DNA of 64,000 nucleotides from Comamonas phosphati (GTDB lineage Bacteria > Pseudomonadota > Gammaproteobacteria > Burkholderiales > Burkholderiaceae_C): NCBI RefSeq assembly GCF_014637085.1, contig NZ_BMEU01000006.1:1-64000 (forward strand), in the 5' to 3' direction. Of the stretch, positions 49,713 through 57,922 are shown piece after piece. A program made the position numbers and the translations under genes. Under the pieces are notes generated by a model. That model was not told the DNA's origin. It saw only the letters and a program-made list of their open reading frames with translations, and did no database searches. Every line of letters begins with the position of its first letter. The first letter of the stretch is position 1.

Positions 49713-50989
49713 CAGTGCTTGCGCCCCAGTGTTTCGCTGAGGAAAGGGACACCGCCGTAACGCCCCATGAGGTAGCCACGCTCCAGCGCTTCGTTTTTGC
49801 GCGGGCTGAATTCAGACAAGGCCACCAGAGTGGATGCCTGATCGCGATCTTTCTCGACGAACCAGATCTGATCGCGTCGCAGTAGATCGGGGGCATCCAG
49901 CAGCGAGGTGTCGTGGGTCGTGAAGATCAGTTGTGCTCCGCCGGTGTTGATGTCCGGGTGATGAAACAGCCGCACCAGTTCGCGCACCAGCAAGGTGTGC
50001 AAGCTGGTGTCGAGTTCGTCGATGACCAGCGTCAGCCCCTTGCTCAGGATGTCCAGCACAGGTCCGGCCAGAAACAGCAGATTGCGCGTGCCATTGGATT
50101 CGTCCGGCAAGTCGAACACGGCTCGACCTTGCTCGGTGACGTGGTGAAAGCGCAGTCTGTGCTCTTCCATTTCCTCCGTGTGCACCTCGGTTTTACCAGC
50201 CGCCACATCGAAATGCAGTGCCTGGCCAGGCACCTTGCGGGTTTCCACATCGATGTCGGCAATGCTGATGTCGGCGGCTGACAGAAAATTGCAGATCTCT
50301 TTGCGCCCATCGGCCTGCTTGAGCATCTGGATGGAGATTTGCGGATTGAGCTGCGCCTGCTCGTTGAAGATGACCAAGCGATTGACGAACCAGTCGAATA
50401 CAGGGCGCAAAGCTTCACTGTTGAGCTGCACGGCCATCGATAGGAACAGTGAATTCGGGCGGGTTGCGCCTTCCCATAGGTTCTTAGGTCCCTTCAGGCC
50501 GGAACCGAAGTCATATACATCCTTGCCGGTATCGGCATCAAACTGGCGTGTGAACCAGCGCTGCGGCTTGAAGGCCTTGTAGACCAGCAGATGCTCGCTG
50601 ACGATGCGCTGCGCAGTCATGGCAAAGCCGTACTGGTAGCGCACACCATCGAGCAGGAAGGTGATTTCGAACTCGCTGGGCTGGCTGGCCGACTCGACGT
50701 CGAGACGGAAGGGCTGTACGGCAAAGGTCTGGCCAGGCTGGATCACCGTGGCCGATTCGGCCACCACGCCGCGCATGTACTGCAGTGCCTTGATGAGATT
50801 GGACTTGCCGCTGGCGTTGGCACCGTAGACCACGGCGCTGCGCAGCAGCAGTGGAGCAGCGCTGATGCCGGTCGCCAAGGTGTTCGTGTCCTGTTGGGTC
50901 TTGTCTTTGGACGCAACAAGACTAAGCACCTGCTCATCACGCAGGCTGCGGAAGTTCTTGACGCGGAACTCGACCAGCATTGGATTCAT
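49712..50989 (-). CDS. rloA: AAA ATPase, RloA/AbiLi-like
   Basis: The 425-residue product has the ABC-type ATPase split by an insert: Walker A GANASGKSNLIKAL near residues 56-69, the signature region, Walker B LTLVIDELDTSLH and FTTHDTSLL as the switch. This is the AAA_15/AAA_21 sensor subunit found with RloB; PARIS (AriA/AriB) is a related pair. It is the first gene of the leftward operon. Bases 50990-51240 upstream hold its promoter region; no gene is seen there. Confidence 0.88.
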   Translation of the reverse strand: MNPMLVEFRVKNFRSLRDEQVLSLVASKDKTQQDTNTLATGISAAPLLLRSAVVYGANASGKSNLIKALQYMRGVVAESATVIQPGQTFAVQPFRLDVESASQPSEFEITFLLDGVRYQYGFAMTAQRIVSEHLLVYKAFKPQRWFTRQFDADTGKDVYDFGSGLKGPKNLWEGATRPNSLFLSMAVQLNSEALRPVFDWFVNRLVIFNEQAQLNPQISIQMLKQADGRKEICNFLSAADISIADIDVETRKVPGQALHFDVAAGKTEVHTEEMEEHRLRFHHVTEQGRAVFDLPDESNGTRNLLFLAGPVLDILSKGLTLVIDELDTSLHTLLVRELVRLFHHPDINTGGAQLIFTTHDTSLLDAPDLLRRDQIWFVEKDRDQASTLVALSEFSPRKNEALERGYLMGRYGGVPFLSETLGRKH

Positions 50990-51240
50990 CCATAGAAGAA
51001 AAAATAAATCGTAATTATGCGCTAGTAACGCGAATCATCAAGTTATTTTGCAGTGTAGTTGTCTCATCGAGAGTGCTCAGCTGCTGATCCAATGGACATG
51101 AATTCAATTCCTGAATCCGGATTTGAAGCGGCGTCCGCGTAAAAACCACAAGCGAAATCATCGGTTGTCAAGGCCAACTCCCGCTCATGCACGACAAAAA
51201 ACTGGATAAAAGAACAGTGCCAGCCTTGATCGGCCGTGCG

Positions 51241-51502
51241 GGGTCCCTCCTACACCACCAATATCGAAACCCCAACCACTCTCGGTTGGGGTTTTTTCTT
51301 GCCTGATCGCGGCGGTTCCCGCGTGTTTGCGGGGATTCCTGCGAATGCCTGCGGACTTCGCCGGTCGGCCACCCGACCTGTCTTTCGGCACATTCCTCTC
51401 TCTCCGGGCCATTCTTCTCTCCGGTCTCGCTCCCCGCCAGGCGCCCGAAGTCCGCAAAGGCCGCCAGCGACACCGTTACAGATCAACAAGTTACGTGCGG
51501 AC
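51241..51502 (+). repeat. ssrA-end-like repeat, direct copy
   Basis: It starts GGGTCCCTCCTACACCACCA, then has a terminator hairpin (AACCCCAACC/GGTTGGGGTT, 51268-51293) and about 200 bases ending in GATCAACAAGTTACGTGCGG. The layout and orientation equal those of ssrA and its terminator at 764-816. The inverted copy is at 40997-41257. It is not a full tmRNA or tRNA gene: only the last ~20 bases match. Probably a former attachment site marking the left border of the second phage. Confidence 0.7.
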
Positions 51503-51587
51503 TAATCGAGCAGTTGATTTTCAGCATCGGTAGGCGAAGGAAACCGCCTCGAGGCGAAGACGGTCTGGTTAGCGTTTTAGGCCTGTC

Positions 51588-51616
51588 TTGTGATAGGCGT
51601 ATTTAGCCTACATACT
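51588..51616 (+). promoter_or_regulatory. promoter and operator of the XRE-type regulator
   Basis: TTGTGA (51588-51593) and CATACT (51611-51616) are 17 bases apart. TAGGC/GCCTA arms (51594-51598 and 51606-51610) form a palindrome in the spacer, a likely site for the regulator whose gene starts at 51650. Confidence 0.55.
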
Positions 51617-51649
51617 AGCGGCATGTTCCAACCCATCCCGGGGGAAGCC

Positions 51650-52177
51650 ATGCAGAAGATGATCGTCATCCCAGCGCAGATCCGCGCCGGCCGCGCAATG
51701 CTCGACTGGTCGCAGGATGAACTCGCCAAGGCCGCCGACGTGGCGCTCACGTCGGTCCGCGACCTCGAAAGCCAGAAGCGCGCAGCTGACAGCGGCACGG
51801 CCGCAGCGGTCCGCCGCACGCTGGAAAACGCTGGCATCGAATTCTTGCCCGGCACCGTGGACGGCGGTCCAGGGGTTCGGCTGATCGCGAACCGCCCGAA
51901 CCTGGTTCGCCGGCCGACGACGATGACCAAGTGGGACGGATTGCCGTTCACGATCGAATGGCAAGGCAAGGAAGTGACGGTGTTCCTCACCCGCGAGGCG
52001 ATCGAAGATCTCGGCAGGCATACCGGCACCGAAGACGACACCGTCTATCTGAAGACCTTCGACAAGTTTCGCGGCAGCATCCTCGACGGCGTGCGCGCCG
52101 CGCTCGCCGATCCCAAGAATTTCGATCGGCAGGGCAACCTTCGGGTGACCGGCGCCTACCTGCGCGAGTTGGCCTGA
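51650..52177 (+). CDS. XRE-type regulator with DUF1488-like C-terminus
   Basis: The 175-residue product has a helix-turn-helix (QIRAGRAMLDWSQDELAKAA, TSVRDLESQKRAADSGTAAA) in its first 65 residues and a C-terminal domain (LPFTIEWQGKEVTVFLTREA) like DUF1488. The ATG at 51650 gives the usual XRE start; the GTG at 51590 lies inside the promoter. It precedes a HEPN-like gene by 3 bases and probably controls that cassette. Confidence 0.75.
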   Translation: MQKMIVIPAQIRAGRAMLDWSQDELAKAADVALTSVRDLESQKRAADSGTAAAVRRTLENAGIEFLPGTVDGGPGVRLIANRPNLVRRPTTMTKWDGLPFTIEWQGKEVTVFLTREAIEDLGRHTGTEDDTVYLKTFDKFRGSILDGVRAALADPKNFDRQGNLRVTGAYLRELA

Positions 52178-52180
52178 CCC

Positions 52181-52861
52181 ATGAGCGCGATTGAAGGACT
52201 GCTCAAGGAATACCACGGCGAAGTCAACGTAGCTGCGTCCAGCTTCTACGCCTGGAAAAACATCAACAACCTGGCCGCGCACGACCCCGCATTGTTTCAG
52301 GCGCTACAACGCAATGCGCTTTCTTGGAACCTAATCGCGCACTCGCTGCAGATCACGTTCTTTTCGGCGTTTGGACGACTTTTTGATCGTGACAAGCGCT
52401 CGCTCACTGCCCGCACGTTCATCAGCAAATGCGAGGCGGCCCTCGATCAATTCAGCAAGCCCGCGTTTGAAGCACGACGACTTGCCAGCAACCACGGTGT
52501 TAGGCCGGACTACTTGGATGGGTACCTGCCCGGTGTGTACGAGCCGGTCACTGCCGATTTCCAAACGCTCGCGGCTGCGATCGCGCCATGTGAGGCGGTG
52601 TACATCACCAACTACCAGCCGATCCGGCACAAGCTGATCGCCCACAAGGATATGGCAACGATCGGCGGCAAGGACTCTCTTTTTGCGAAGACAAATATCG
52701 GGGAAGTTGAGGCAATCCTCGAAGTCTTGTATCAGGTTGCCGCGGTCGTCGAGCAGCTTTTCAACAACGGCAGACGGACCAATTTGGTCGACCACAAACT
52801 ACGCGAAGAAGAATACATTCGCCAAGATTTGGAGAGTCTCCTGCGCAAACTTGCCGGGTGA
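52181..52861 (+). CDS. HEPN-like (AbiU2-like) protein
   Basis: The 226-residue helical product contains IRHKLIAHKD near residue 148, an R-x5-H pattern typical of HEPN ribonucleases, and begins like AbiU2-type proteins (SFYAWKNINNLAAHDPALFQ). HEPN proteins cut RNA in toxin and abortive-infection systems. It follows the XRE-type regulator by 3 bases. The match to a named family is by pattern only. Confidence 0.65.
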   Translation: MSAIEGLLKEYHGEVNVAASSFYAWKNINNLAAHDPALFQALQRNALSWNLIAHSLQITFFSAFGRLFDRDKRSLTARTFISKCEAALDQFSKPAFEARRLASNHGVRPDYLDGYLPGVYEPVTADFQTLAAAIAPCEAVYITNYQPIRHKLIAHKDMATIGGKDSLFAKTNIGEVEAILEVLYQVAAVVEQLFNNGRRTNLVDHKLREEEYIRQDLESLLRKLAG

Positions 52862-52895
52862 CGAGCAAGCCGCCCATGCGAGATTCCATCACCTC

Positions 52896-53012
52896 ATGAC
52901 GATCGACGGCCTCCTAACCTTCCTCGCGCTGCTGGTCGCCGTTTACACGCTCACGTCGCGCGCACAGCGCCTCAACCTTTTCTTGACAGAACAAGGAAAC
53001 AGGGCATCGTGA
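52896..53012 (+). CDS. short membrane peptide, possibly a gene remnant
   Basis: The 38-residue frame starts MTIDGLLTFLALLVAVYTL, one membrane helix, then polar residues. It looks like the N-terminus of a longer membrane protein and stops 4 bases after the DUF2971 start. It may be a small real protein, a remnant, or only a leader that couples translation of DUF2971. Confidence 0.4.
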   Translation: MTIDGLLTFLALLVAVYTLTSRAQRLNLFLTEQGNRAS

Positions 53013-53908
53013 CAAATCTACCTCCAATGGCGCACGTGACGTTGCGGCGCGGCCACCTCTACAAGTACAAGTCACTTGCGGGCGGCAACCTCGCGCATAC
53101 GCTTGAGATCATCGAACGGTCGCTGATCTACTGCCCGAGGCCGACGCAGTTGAACGATCCGGACGAATGCCGGCCGGATTTCGTGCTCGATGATATCGCC
53201 GACCCGGCTTACCGGCCGCAGGTCGATGCGTGGGTGCGGCGCTGCATAATGCACCGGCCCGAACACGTGACTGAAGAACAGATTCAGGCCGAACTCGCGC
53301 AGCTAACCCAGCAGCGGCTGGAGGCGCTTTTGGCCGAAGCGAACGCCGAGTATCACACGGCTGTGGACACGCGATACCGGATCCTGAGTCTCGCGGACTC
53401 GTGCGAGAACGACCACCTGTGGGTCCGCTATGCTGATAACTACGCTGGGGTCTGCCTGCAGTTCTTCGTCGATCCGATGTTCGGAACCGCATACCAGATG
53501 CGCTATAGCGATACAGTGCCGGCGCTCGACATCACGGATAACGAGGGCTTCACCGCGCTGAACATGACGGCGCTCGTCAAGCGTAAGCGCTGGGCTAATG
53601 AGGGCGAGTACCGACTCATTGTCGGCGACCCGCCCATCCCCGGTGATCCACCACTTGAGGCACAGAAGCTGCGTTTCGCGCCCGAACTGCTAACGGGCAT
53701 CCTATTTGGCTATCGCATCCCGCCGCGCGAGCGCGAGCAGCTAAAGAACGCCTTTTTGGCCGCGCCAGTCCAGCGAAAGATCTTTACGGTGTTCGGCGGT
53801 GTGCCCTTCCGAGCCCTGCAGATTGTGCCTGACGCTATTCGGCAGGGAGTCGGGCGCGCTGCTCATCCCACAGCGCAGGCGGGTCCACCGCCAGGTCAAA
53901 CAGCGTGA
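53009..53908 (+). CDS. DUF2971 family protein
   Basis: The 299-residue product has the DUF2971 pattern: LYKYKSLAGGNLAHTLEI, CPRPTQLNDPDECRPDF, LSLADSCENDHLWVRYADNY and AGVCLQFFVDP. The family is common in defence islands and is unexplained. The start is a GTG at 53009; an ATG at 53027 is possible. The last ~25 residues are Pro/Gly-rich and overlap antisense to the recombinase-module gene at 53835, so the natural C-terminus was probably replaced. Confidence 0.8.
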   Translation: MTNLPPMAHVTLRRGHLYKYKSLAGGNLAHTLEIIERSLIYCPRPTQLNDPDECRPDFVLDDIADPAYRPQVDAWVRRCIMHRPEHVTEEQIQAELAQLTQQRLEALLAEANAEYHTAVDTRYRILSLADSCENDHLWVRYADNYAGVCLQFFVDPMFGTAYQMRYSDTVPALDITDNEGFTALNMTALVKRKRWANEGEYRLIVGDPPIPGDPPLEAQKLRFAPELLTGILFGYRIPPREREQLKNAFLAAPVQRKIFTVFGGVPFRALQIVPDAIRQGVGRAAHPTAQAGPPPGQTA

Positions 53909-54269
53909 CGTGGTTCGGCATGGCGTCATCCAGGATGGCGGCCACGATGTCCGGCGCCAACGTGGTCAGGTTGACCATCCGGCTGATGTAGCTGTTGTCG
54001 ACCCCCTCCAGGGCCGCGATCTCCTTGAGCGACTTGACCTCGCCCGACTCCAGCATGGCCAGCCAACGGTGACCACGGGCCAGCGCCAGTTGCAACGGTG
54101 TGGCCGCCGTATCCCACGGTCTGGCCTTGGCTGTTTCGCCGTTGGGCAGCGTGACCAGTTTGCGCCCGCTGCGCCGCTTGATCTGGATCGGCACCGATAA
54201 CGTCAGTCGGCCATCGCTGGCCTCGATGATGTCGGGCTCGCCCGTCTTGTGGATGCCGATCTCACTCAT
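53835..54269 (-). CDS. recombinase-module DNA-binding protein
   Basis: The 144-residue product has a beta N-terminal part (LTLSVPIQIKRRSGRKLVTL) and a ParB/KorB-like helix-turn-helix (SLKEIAALEGVDNSYISRMV). It follows the serine recombinase and overlaps it by 4 bases. The N-terminal part matches the start of the chimeric protein at 8081-8533. It likely binds attachment or operator DNA. Confidence 0.75.
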   Translation of the reverse strand: MSEIGIHKTGEPDIIEASDGRLTLSVPIQIKRRSGRKLVTLPNGETAKARPWDTAATPLQLALARGHRWLAMLESGEVKSLKEIAALEGVDNSYISRMVNLTTLAPDIVAAILDDAMPNHVTLFDLAVDPPALWDEQRARLPAE

Positions 54270-55621
54270 GCCAAGGCCTCCTCGGGCTGGGCAACGCCCA
54301 CCGGCTGCAGTTCCAACACCAAGCGCTCGATGCCGTTGGCGCGCAATCGCACCTCTAGATCATTGGGCGACACGATCACTTTCTCGACCAGCAGCTTGAC
54401 GATGCGCGTCTGCTCGGCCGGGAACAGCTGGTCCCAAATCGTGTCGAGCCGCGTCATGGCGACCGTGACCTTGGCCTCGTCGAGACTGGGGTCCAGTTCG
54501 ATGGCGCGCGGCAGGACGTCGCCCAAGAGAGCCGGCGATCGCAGGATCGAGCGCAGCTGGTCCAGCACGGCGGATTCGAGTTCAGCGGCTGGAAGTCGCG
54601 GCAGCCCCGACGCGCCCGCGTGCTCCTTGTTCTCGCGCTGCGGCACGTAGTAGCGGTAGCGCCGGCCGTTCTTCTTGGTGGTGTGAAACGGCGACAAGGC
54701 CCGGCCGTCGTTGCCGAATACGATGCCCTTGAGCAGATACGGCACGGTCGCTCGGGTGGCATTGCCGCGCACCCGGCCGTTGGTAGCCAGGATGGCGTGC
54801 ACCTGGTCCCACAACGCGCGGTCGATGATGGGTGGGTGCTCGGCCTGGTACCACTGCTCCTTGTGGCGCAGTTCGCCGAGGTAGGTGCGGTTGTTGAGAA
54901 GTTTGTAGATCAGCCCCTTGTCGATCGGCTTGCCTTCGCGGGTCTTGCCGTCCTGCGTGGTCCATGCCTTGGAGGTCACGCCGTCCAGCTTCAGCTCCTT
55001 GAACAACAGCGTCCCGGAGCCCAGTTCGACGAAACGCCGGAAAATGTGCCGGATGAGCTTGGCCTCGTTTGCGTTGGGCACCAGCCGCCGGTTCTCGACG
55101 TCGTAGCCGAGCGGCGGGACACCACCCATCCACATGCCCTTGCGCTTGCTGGCGGCGATCTTGTCGCGGATGCGCTCGCCCGTGACCTCGCGCTCGAACT
55201 GGGCGAAGGACAGCAGGATGTTCAACATCAGCCGCCCCATCGAGGTGGTGGTGTTGAACTGCTGGGTAACCGACACGAAGGACACGCCGTAGCGCTCGAA
55301 CACCTCGACCATCTTGGAGAAGTCGGCAAGGCTGCGTGTCAGGCGGTCGATCTTGTAGATGACGACCACATCGATGTTGCCGGCCTCGATGTCCGCCATC
55401 AGCCGCTTGAGTGCGGGACGATCCATGTTGCCGCCGGAGAACGCCGGATCGTCATAGTCATCTGCGACAGGAATCCAACCTTCGGCGCGTTGGCTGGCGA
55501 TGTAGGCGTGGCCGGCATCGCGCTGGGCGTCGATGGAGTTGTATTCCTGGTCCAAGCCCTCGTCGGTGGACTTGCGCGTGTAGACAGCGCAGCGCATGCG
55601 GCGCTTCAGAACTTCGCTCAT
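54266..55621 (-). CDS. large serine recombinase, second copy
   Basis: The 451-residue product has the catalytic Ser18 in YTRKSTDE, then VIYKIDRLTRSLADF, FEREVTGERIRDKIAASKRK, and the recombinase domain with LLNNRTYLGELRHKEQ. It is a paralogue of the protein at 6717-8084, clearly similar along its length but with different C-terminal parts, so its attachment sites should differ. It is in the second phage's left module. Confidence 0.93.
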   Translation of the reverse strand: MSEVLKRRMRCAVYTRKSTDEGLDQEYNSIDAQRDAGHAYIASQRAEGWIPVADDYDDPAFSGGNMDRPALKRLMADIEAGNIDVVVIYKIDRLTRSLADFSKMVEVFERYGVSFVSVTQQFNTTTSMGRLMLNILLSFAQFEREVTGERIRDKIAASKRKGMWMGGVPPLGYDVENRRLVPNANEAKLIRHIFRRFVELGSGTLLFKELKLDGVTSKAWTTQDGKTREGKPIDKGLIYKLLNNRTYLGELRHKEQWYQAEHPPIIDRALWDQVHAILATNGRVRGNATRATVPYLLKGIVFGNDGRALSPFHTTKKNGRRYRYYVPQRENKEHAGASGLPRLPAAELESAVLDQLRSILRSPALLGDVLPRAIELDPSLDEAKVTVAMTRLDTIWDQLFPAEQTRIVKLLVEKVIVSPNDLEVRLRANGIERLVLELQPVGVAQPEEALA

Positions 55622-56112
55622 CGCCGTGCCCCCTTCTTCGTCTTGGGTGTGGCGGGTGCCTTGAGCCCGAAGAACAGCGGGCCGGACCAGCGTGTTCCGG
55701 TTATTTCGCGGGCGATCATCGACAGGCTCGGGTACATCCGGCCCTGGAAGTCGTACTGACCGTCCTGGGTCACGATCACGCGGTGTGCAACGCCCTGGTA
55801 CTCACGGGTCAGCACGGTACCGGCTGCCGGTCGGTAGTCGCGATCGCGCTTCTTGACTTTGCCGGTCTCGATCAAGGATGCGATCCGGCGCTTGTTGCGC
55901 TCCAGCAGGCCGGCATCGACCTTGCGGAACTCCATCTCCTGCAGGCGGTAGGCAATGCGGCGCTCGAGAAACTGGCGGTTGTGGGTGGGCGTATCGCCGC
56001 CGAAGAGCCGCTGCCAGAGATGTTTGATTTCCGGCATGGGCAGCTCGGGCAGTCGTGCGATCTGCGCAGCCACCGAGGGTGGCGTGGTGAAGGTGCTTGT
56101 ATTCGTTCTCAT
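55618..56112 (-). CDS. DUF2924 family protein, second copy
   Basis: The 164-residue product (PELPMPEIKHLWQRLFGGDT, EITGTRWSGPLFFGLKAP) corresponds to the DUF2924 protein at 6259-6720. It overlaps the recombinase start by 4 bases and the small upstream gene by 1 base. It likely works with the recombinase. Confidence 0.9.
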   Translation of the reverse strand: MRTNTSTFTTPPSVAAQIARLPELPMPEIKHLWQRLFGGDTPTHNRQFLERRIAYRLQEMEFRKVDAGLLERNKRRIASLIETGKVKKRDRDYRPAAGTVLTREYQGVAHRVIVTQDGQYDFQGRMYPSLSMIAREITGTRWSGPLFFGLKAPATPKTKKGARR

Positions 56113-56327
56113 CAGGACTCCGTTTTTGTGTTGTTGACGGTGTCTGAATGAACGCTCTGGTTGCCATGAAAGCCAAGTAAAACTTCGCTATCTTCAGCAC
56201 TATCTGCGGACCGGAGATCGTCGGCCAGTCGAAGGCGCGCGATCCCATTTGCCAGTAACGACGCGAGCTCGCGCCGACGCTGTTCCGGAGTCATCCGATC
56301 GGGTGGTATTTGGTTGATTGCATGCAT
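56112..56327 (-). CDS. small conserved protein of the serine recombinase module, second copy
   Basis: The 71-residue product (TPEQRRRELASLLANGIARL) is the counterpart of the protein at 6074-6262; the two share the RQR/EQR-to-IARL core and position. The two-box element lies within its 3' part, as in the first phage. Bases 56328-56484 upstream are without a gene. Confidence 0.6.
   Translation of the reverse strand: MHAINQIPPDRMTPEQRRRELASLLANGIARLRLADDLRSADSAEDSEVLLGFHGNQSVHSDTVNNTKTES
56148..56177 (-). promoter_or_regulatory. two-box element, copy F
   Basis: On the minus strand: CTTGGCTTT, 10 bases, AGAGCGTTCAT, 35 bases before the DUF2924 ATG at 56112. Two bases differ from the common form. 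Confidence 0.6.
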
Positions 56328-56484
56328 CGGTATCGGTCCTCTCCGTCAAACTCGCTTGAATAGCGAAATTCTCCGGACGAACGCTGACCGACACCATGAG
56401 GGAGTTTCGGGCGCTGGCGTACTGGTGCGGGCCGCTGCGAAAACGCGGTACCGTCAGAGCCCAAACCGCGAGCGAATCAGCCCG

Positions 56485-57399
56485 CTATCGAACAGGGTAT
56501 TGGCCGTTGCGGATGAATCGGTCAAAAGTGTCCTCCTCAGCGTCTTCATCATCATGCTGAGGCCGTTGCCATTCAGCGTCGGGCATCAACAGCAGCGTCA
56601 GTGTGTAGTCGTACTGACCGGCGACCCGGGTCATTTCGGTCAACGGCATGGTCGCCGGTTCGCGCGGGAACCAGATCTGCGCCCGCGTCGATTGCAACTG
56701 GGCACCAGCATCCAAGAGGTTGTTGCTGTGCGCCAGCGCGTCTTGTGGCAATTCGATGGTCTGTTTGCGCGTGGCGAAGTAGGCCCCGGACTTGAACGCT
56801 GCTTGGTTTGATTTCGCCCACAAGAGGTGGTCGTCACGGCTGGCTACCAGGATGGCGCGCTTCTCGGCGATCTCGGTCCACCGCAGGGCGGCGGCGGTCA
56901 GCGACACGCCGTAGCGCGCGGCGCAGTGTCCCAACAGATCGAAGCTGACTGGCTGACCATCGACTTGCTTCCTGAAGTCGTCCAATGGCATCAGCAAGGT
57001 CGACGCAAATTTGTCCGCCTCGGCTTCGATGTCCTGTTCATCGCCGTGCCCGGTTTCAATGTCGGCATCGCCGCATTCGAACTGGTCTCGACTATGCCGG
57101 TGCAGGATGTAGTGGCCGAATTCGTGCGCGATCGTGAAGCGCTTGCGGCCCTCTGATGGGGTGGCGCTGTTGTAGAGGATCAACCACTTCGACCGCGTCT
57201 TGTTCGCTTTCAGCAGGCCGTCGAAACCGTCCAGGTCTTCGCCTTGAACCTTATCGATCGGCGAATCTGCAAAACACTGACGCGAATACTCCAGCGCCAA
57301 CTCATCGACCTTCAGCGGAAATCGTTCGGTGCCAAGCACCGCGTTTAGCATCTTTGAGATGCGGTTGGCCTCGGCCTTGGGCTTTTTCGCATCCGTCAT
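56485..57399 (-). CDS. ImmA/IrrE-family metallopeptidase
   Basis: The 304-residue product has the zinc-protease motif TIAHEFGHYILHRH and a downstream conserved region (EADKFASTLLMPLDDF with the third zinc ligand). ImmA-type proteases cut the phage repressor to start induction. The gene overlaps the XRE repressor stop by 4 bases. This matches the ImmR/ImmA switch of mobile elements. The C-terminal third is not part of the core fold. Confidence 0.9.
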   Translation of the reverse strand: MTDAKKPKAEANRISKMLNAVLGTERFPLKVDELALEYSRQCFADSPIDKVQGEDLDGFDGLLKANKTRSKWLILYNSATPSEGRKRFTIAHEFGHYILHRHSRDQFECGDADIETGHGDEQDIEAEADKFASTLLMPLDDFRKQVDGQPVSFDLLGHCAARYGVSLTAAALRWTEIAEKRAILVASRDDHLLWAKSNQAAFKSGAYFATRKQTIELPQDALAHSNNLLDAGAQLQSTRAQIWFPREPATMPLTEMTRVAGQYDYTLTLLLMPDAEWQRPQHDDEDAEEDTFDRFIRNGQYPVR

Positions 57400-57716
57400 T
57401 CGTCTTCCCAGGCATCGAGAATCTTGCGAATCTTCTTCTTGTCCGGCTCGGACATGGCTTTGAACTTGCGGAAGAACGCCTCATCGAGCACCGCCTCGTC
57501 CGGCGTGGCCGAGGACTCAGTCAGCAGGAACTCGGTGGTGACCTCGAGCACAGCGGCGATCTTTCCGATCTTCTCTGCTGACGGCTTCGGGTCGTCCTTG
57601 TTTTCCAGCTCCCAGATGTAGCTCTTGCTGGACTCGGTCAGCTCGGCCAATTGTTCAAGGCTGAGCTTCTTCTGCTTGCGCAGTGCACGGATCTTGTCGC
57701 CCAAGGGGGATGGCAC
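57396..57716 (-). CDS. XRE-family phage repressor
   Basis: The 106-residue product has the helix-turn-helix GDKIRALRKQKKLSLEQLAE, LTESSKSYIWELEN, followed by a short acidic dimerisation end. The start is a GTG at 57716 with GAGGAG 5 bases before it; the frame upstream lies across the promoter region. It should repress the rightward promoter at 57785, and be removed by the overlapping protease gene's product. Confidence 0.85.
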   Translation of the reverse strand: MPSPLGDKIRALRKQKKLSLEQLAELTESSKSYIWELENKDDPKPSAEKIGKIAAVLEVTTEFLLTESSATPDEAVLDEAFFRKFKAMSEPDKKKIRKILDAWEDE

Positions 57717-57784
57717 CGTTTTCTCCTCATTCGTCTGCTTCAATCCGAAAATAATACCACTACACCGAACAAAACTGTACCTGC

Positions 57785-57838
57785 TTGACAAACCCATATC
57801 CGACCATCAATAATCTGAATCGTTCGGTACGCCGAACG
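57785..57838 (+). promoter_or_regulatory. rightward phage promoter with operator palindrome
   Basis: TTGACA (57785-57790) and AATAAT (57809-57814), 18 bases apart, make a near-consensus sigma-70 promoter. CGTTCGGTACGCCGAACG (57821-57838), a perfect palindrome with 7-base arms, covers the expected transcription start. A half-site-like CCGAAC lies further left. The XRE repressor gene next door points to its product as the binding protein. Confidence 0.75.
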
Positions 57839-57922
57839 TTATCGGTCTGAAATCCCCAACAAGAAGACGGGGGGCCTGGGCTGGTGCCAACCCAATCAAA
57901 ACCTTGCAAAGGGGGAATGTCG

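Noticed and set aside
51241-51260. A tRNA gene ending in CACCACCA at the direct repeat
   Set aside because: No T-arm, anticodon arm or acceptor partner is found upstream; only the last ~20 bases resemble an RNA 3' end, so it is treated as an attachment-site remnant.
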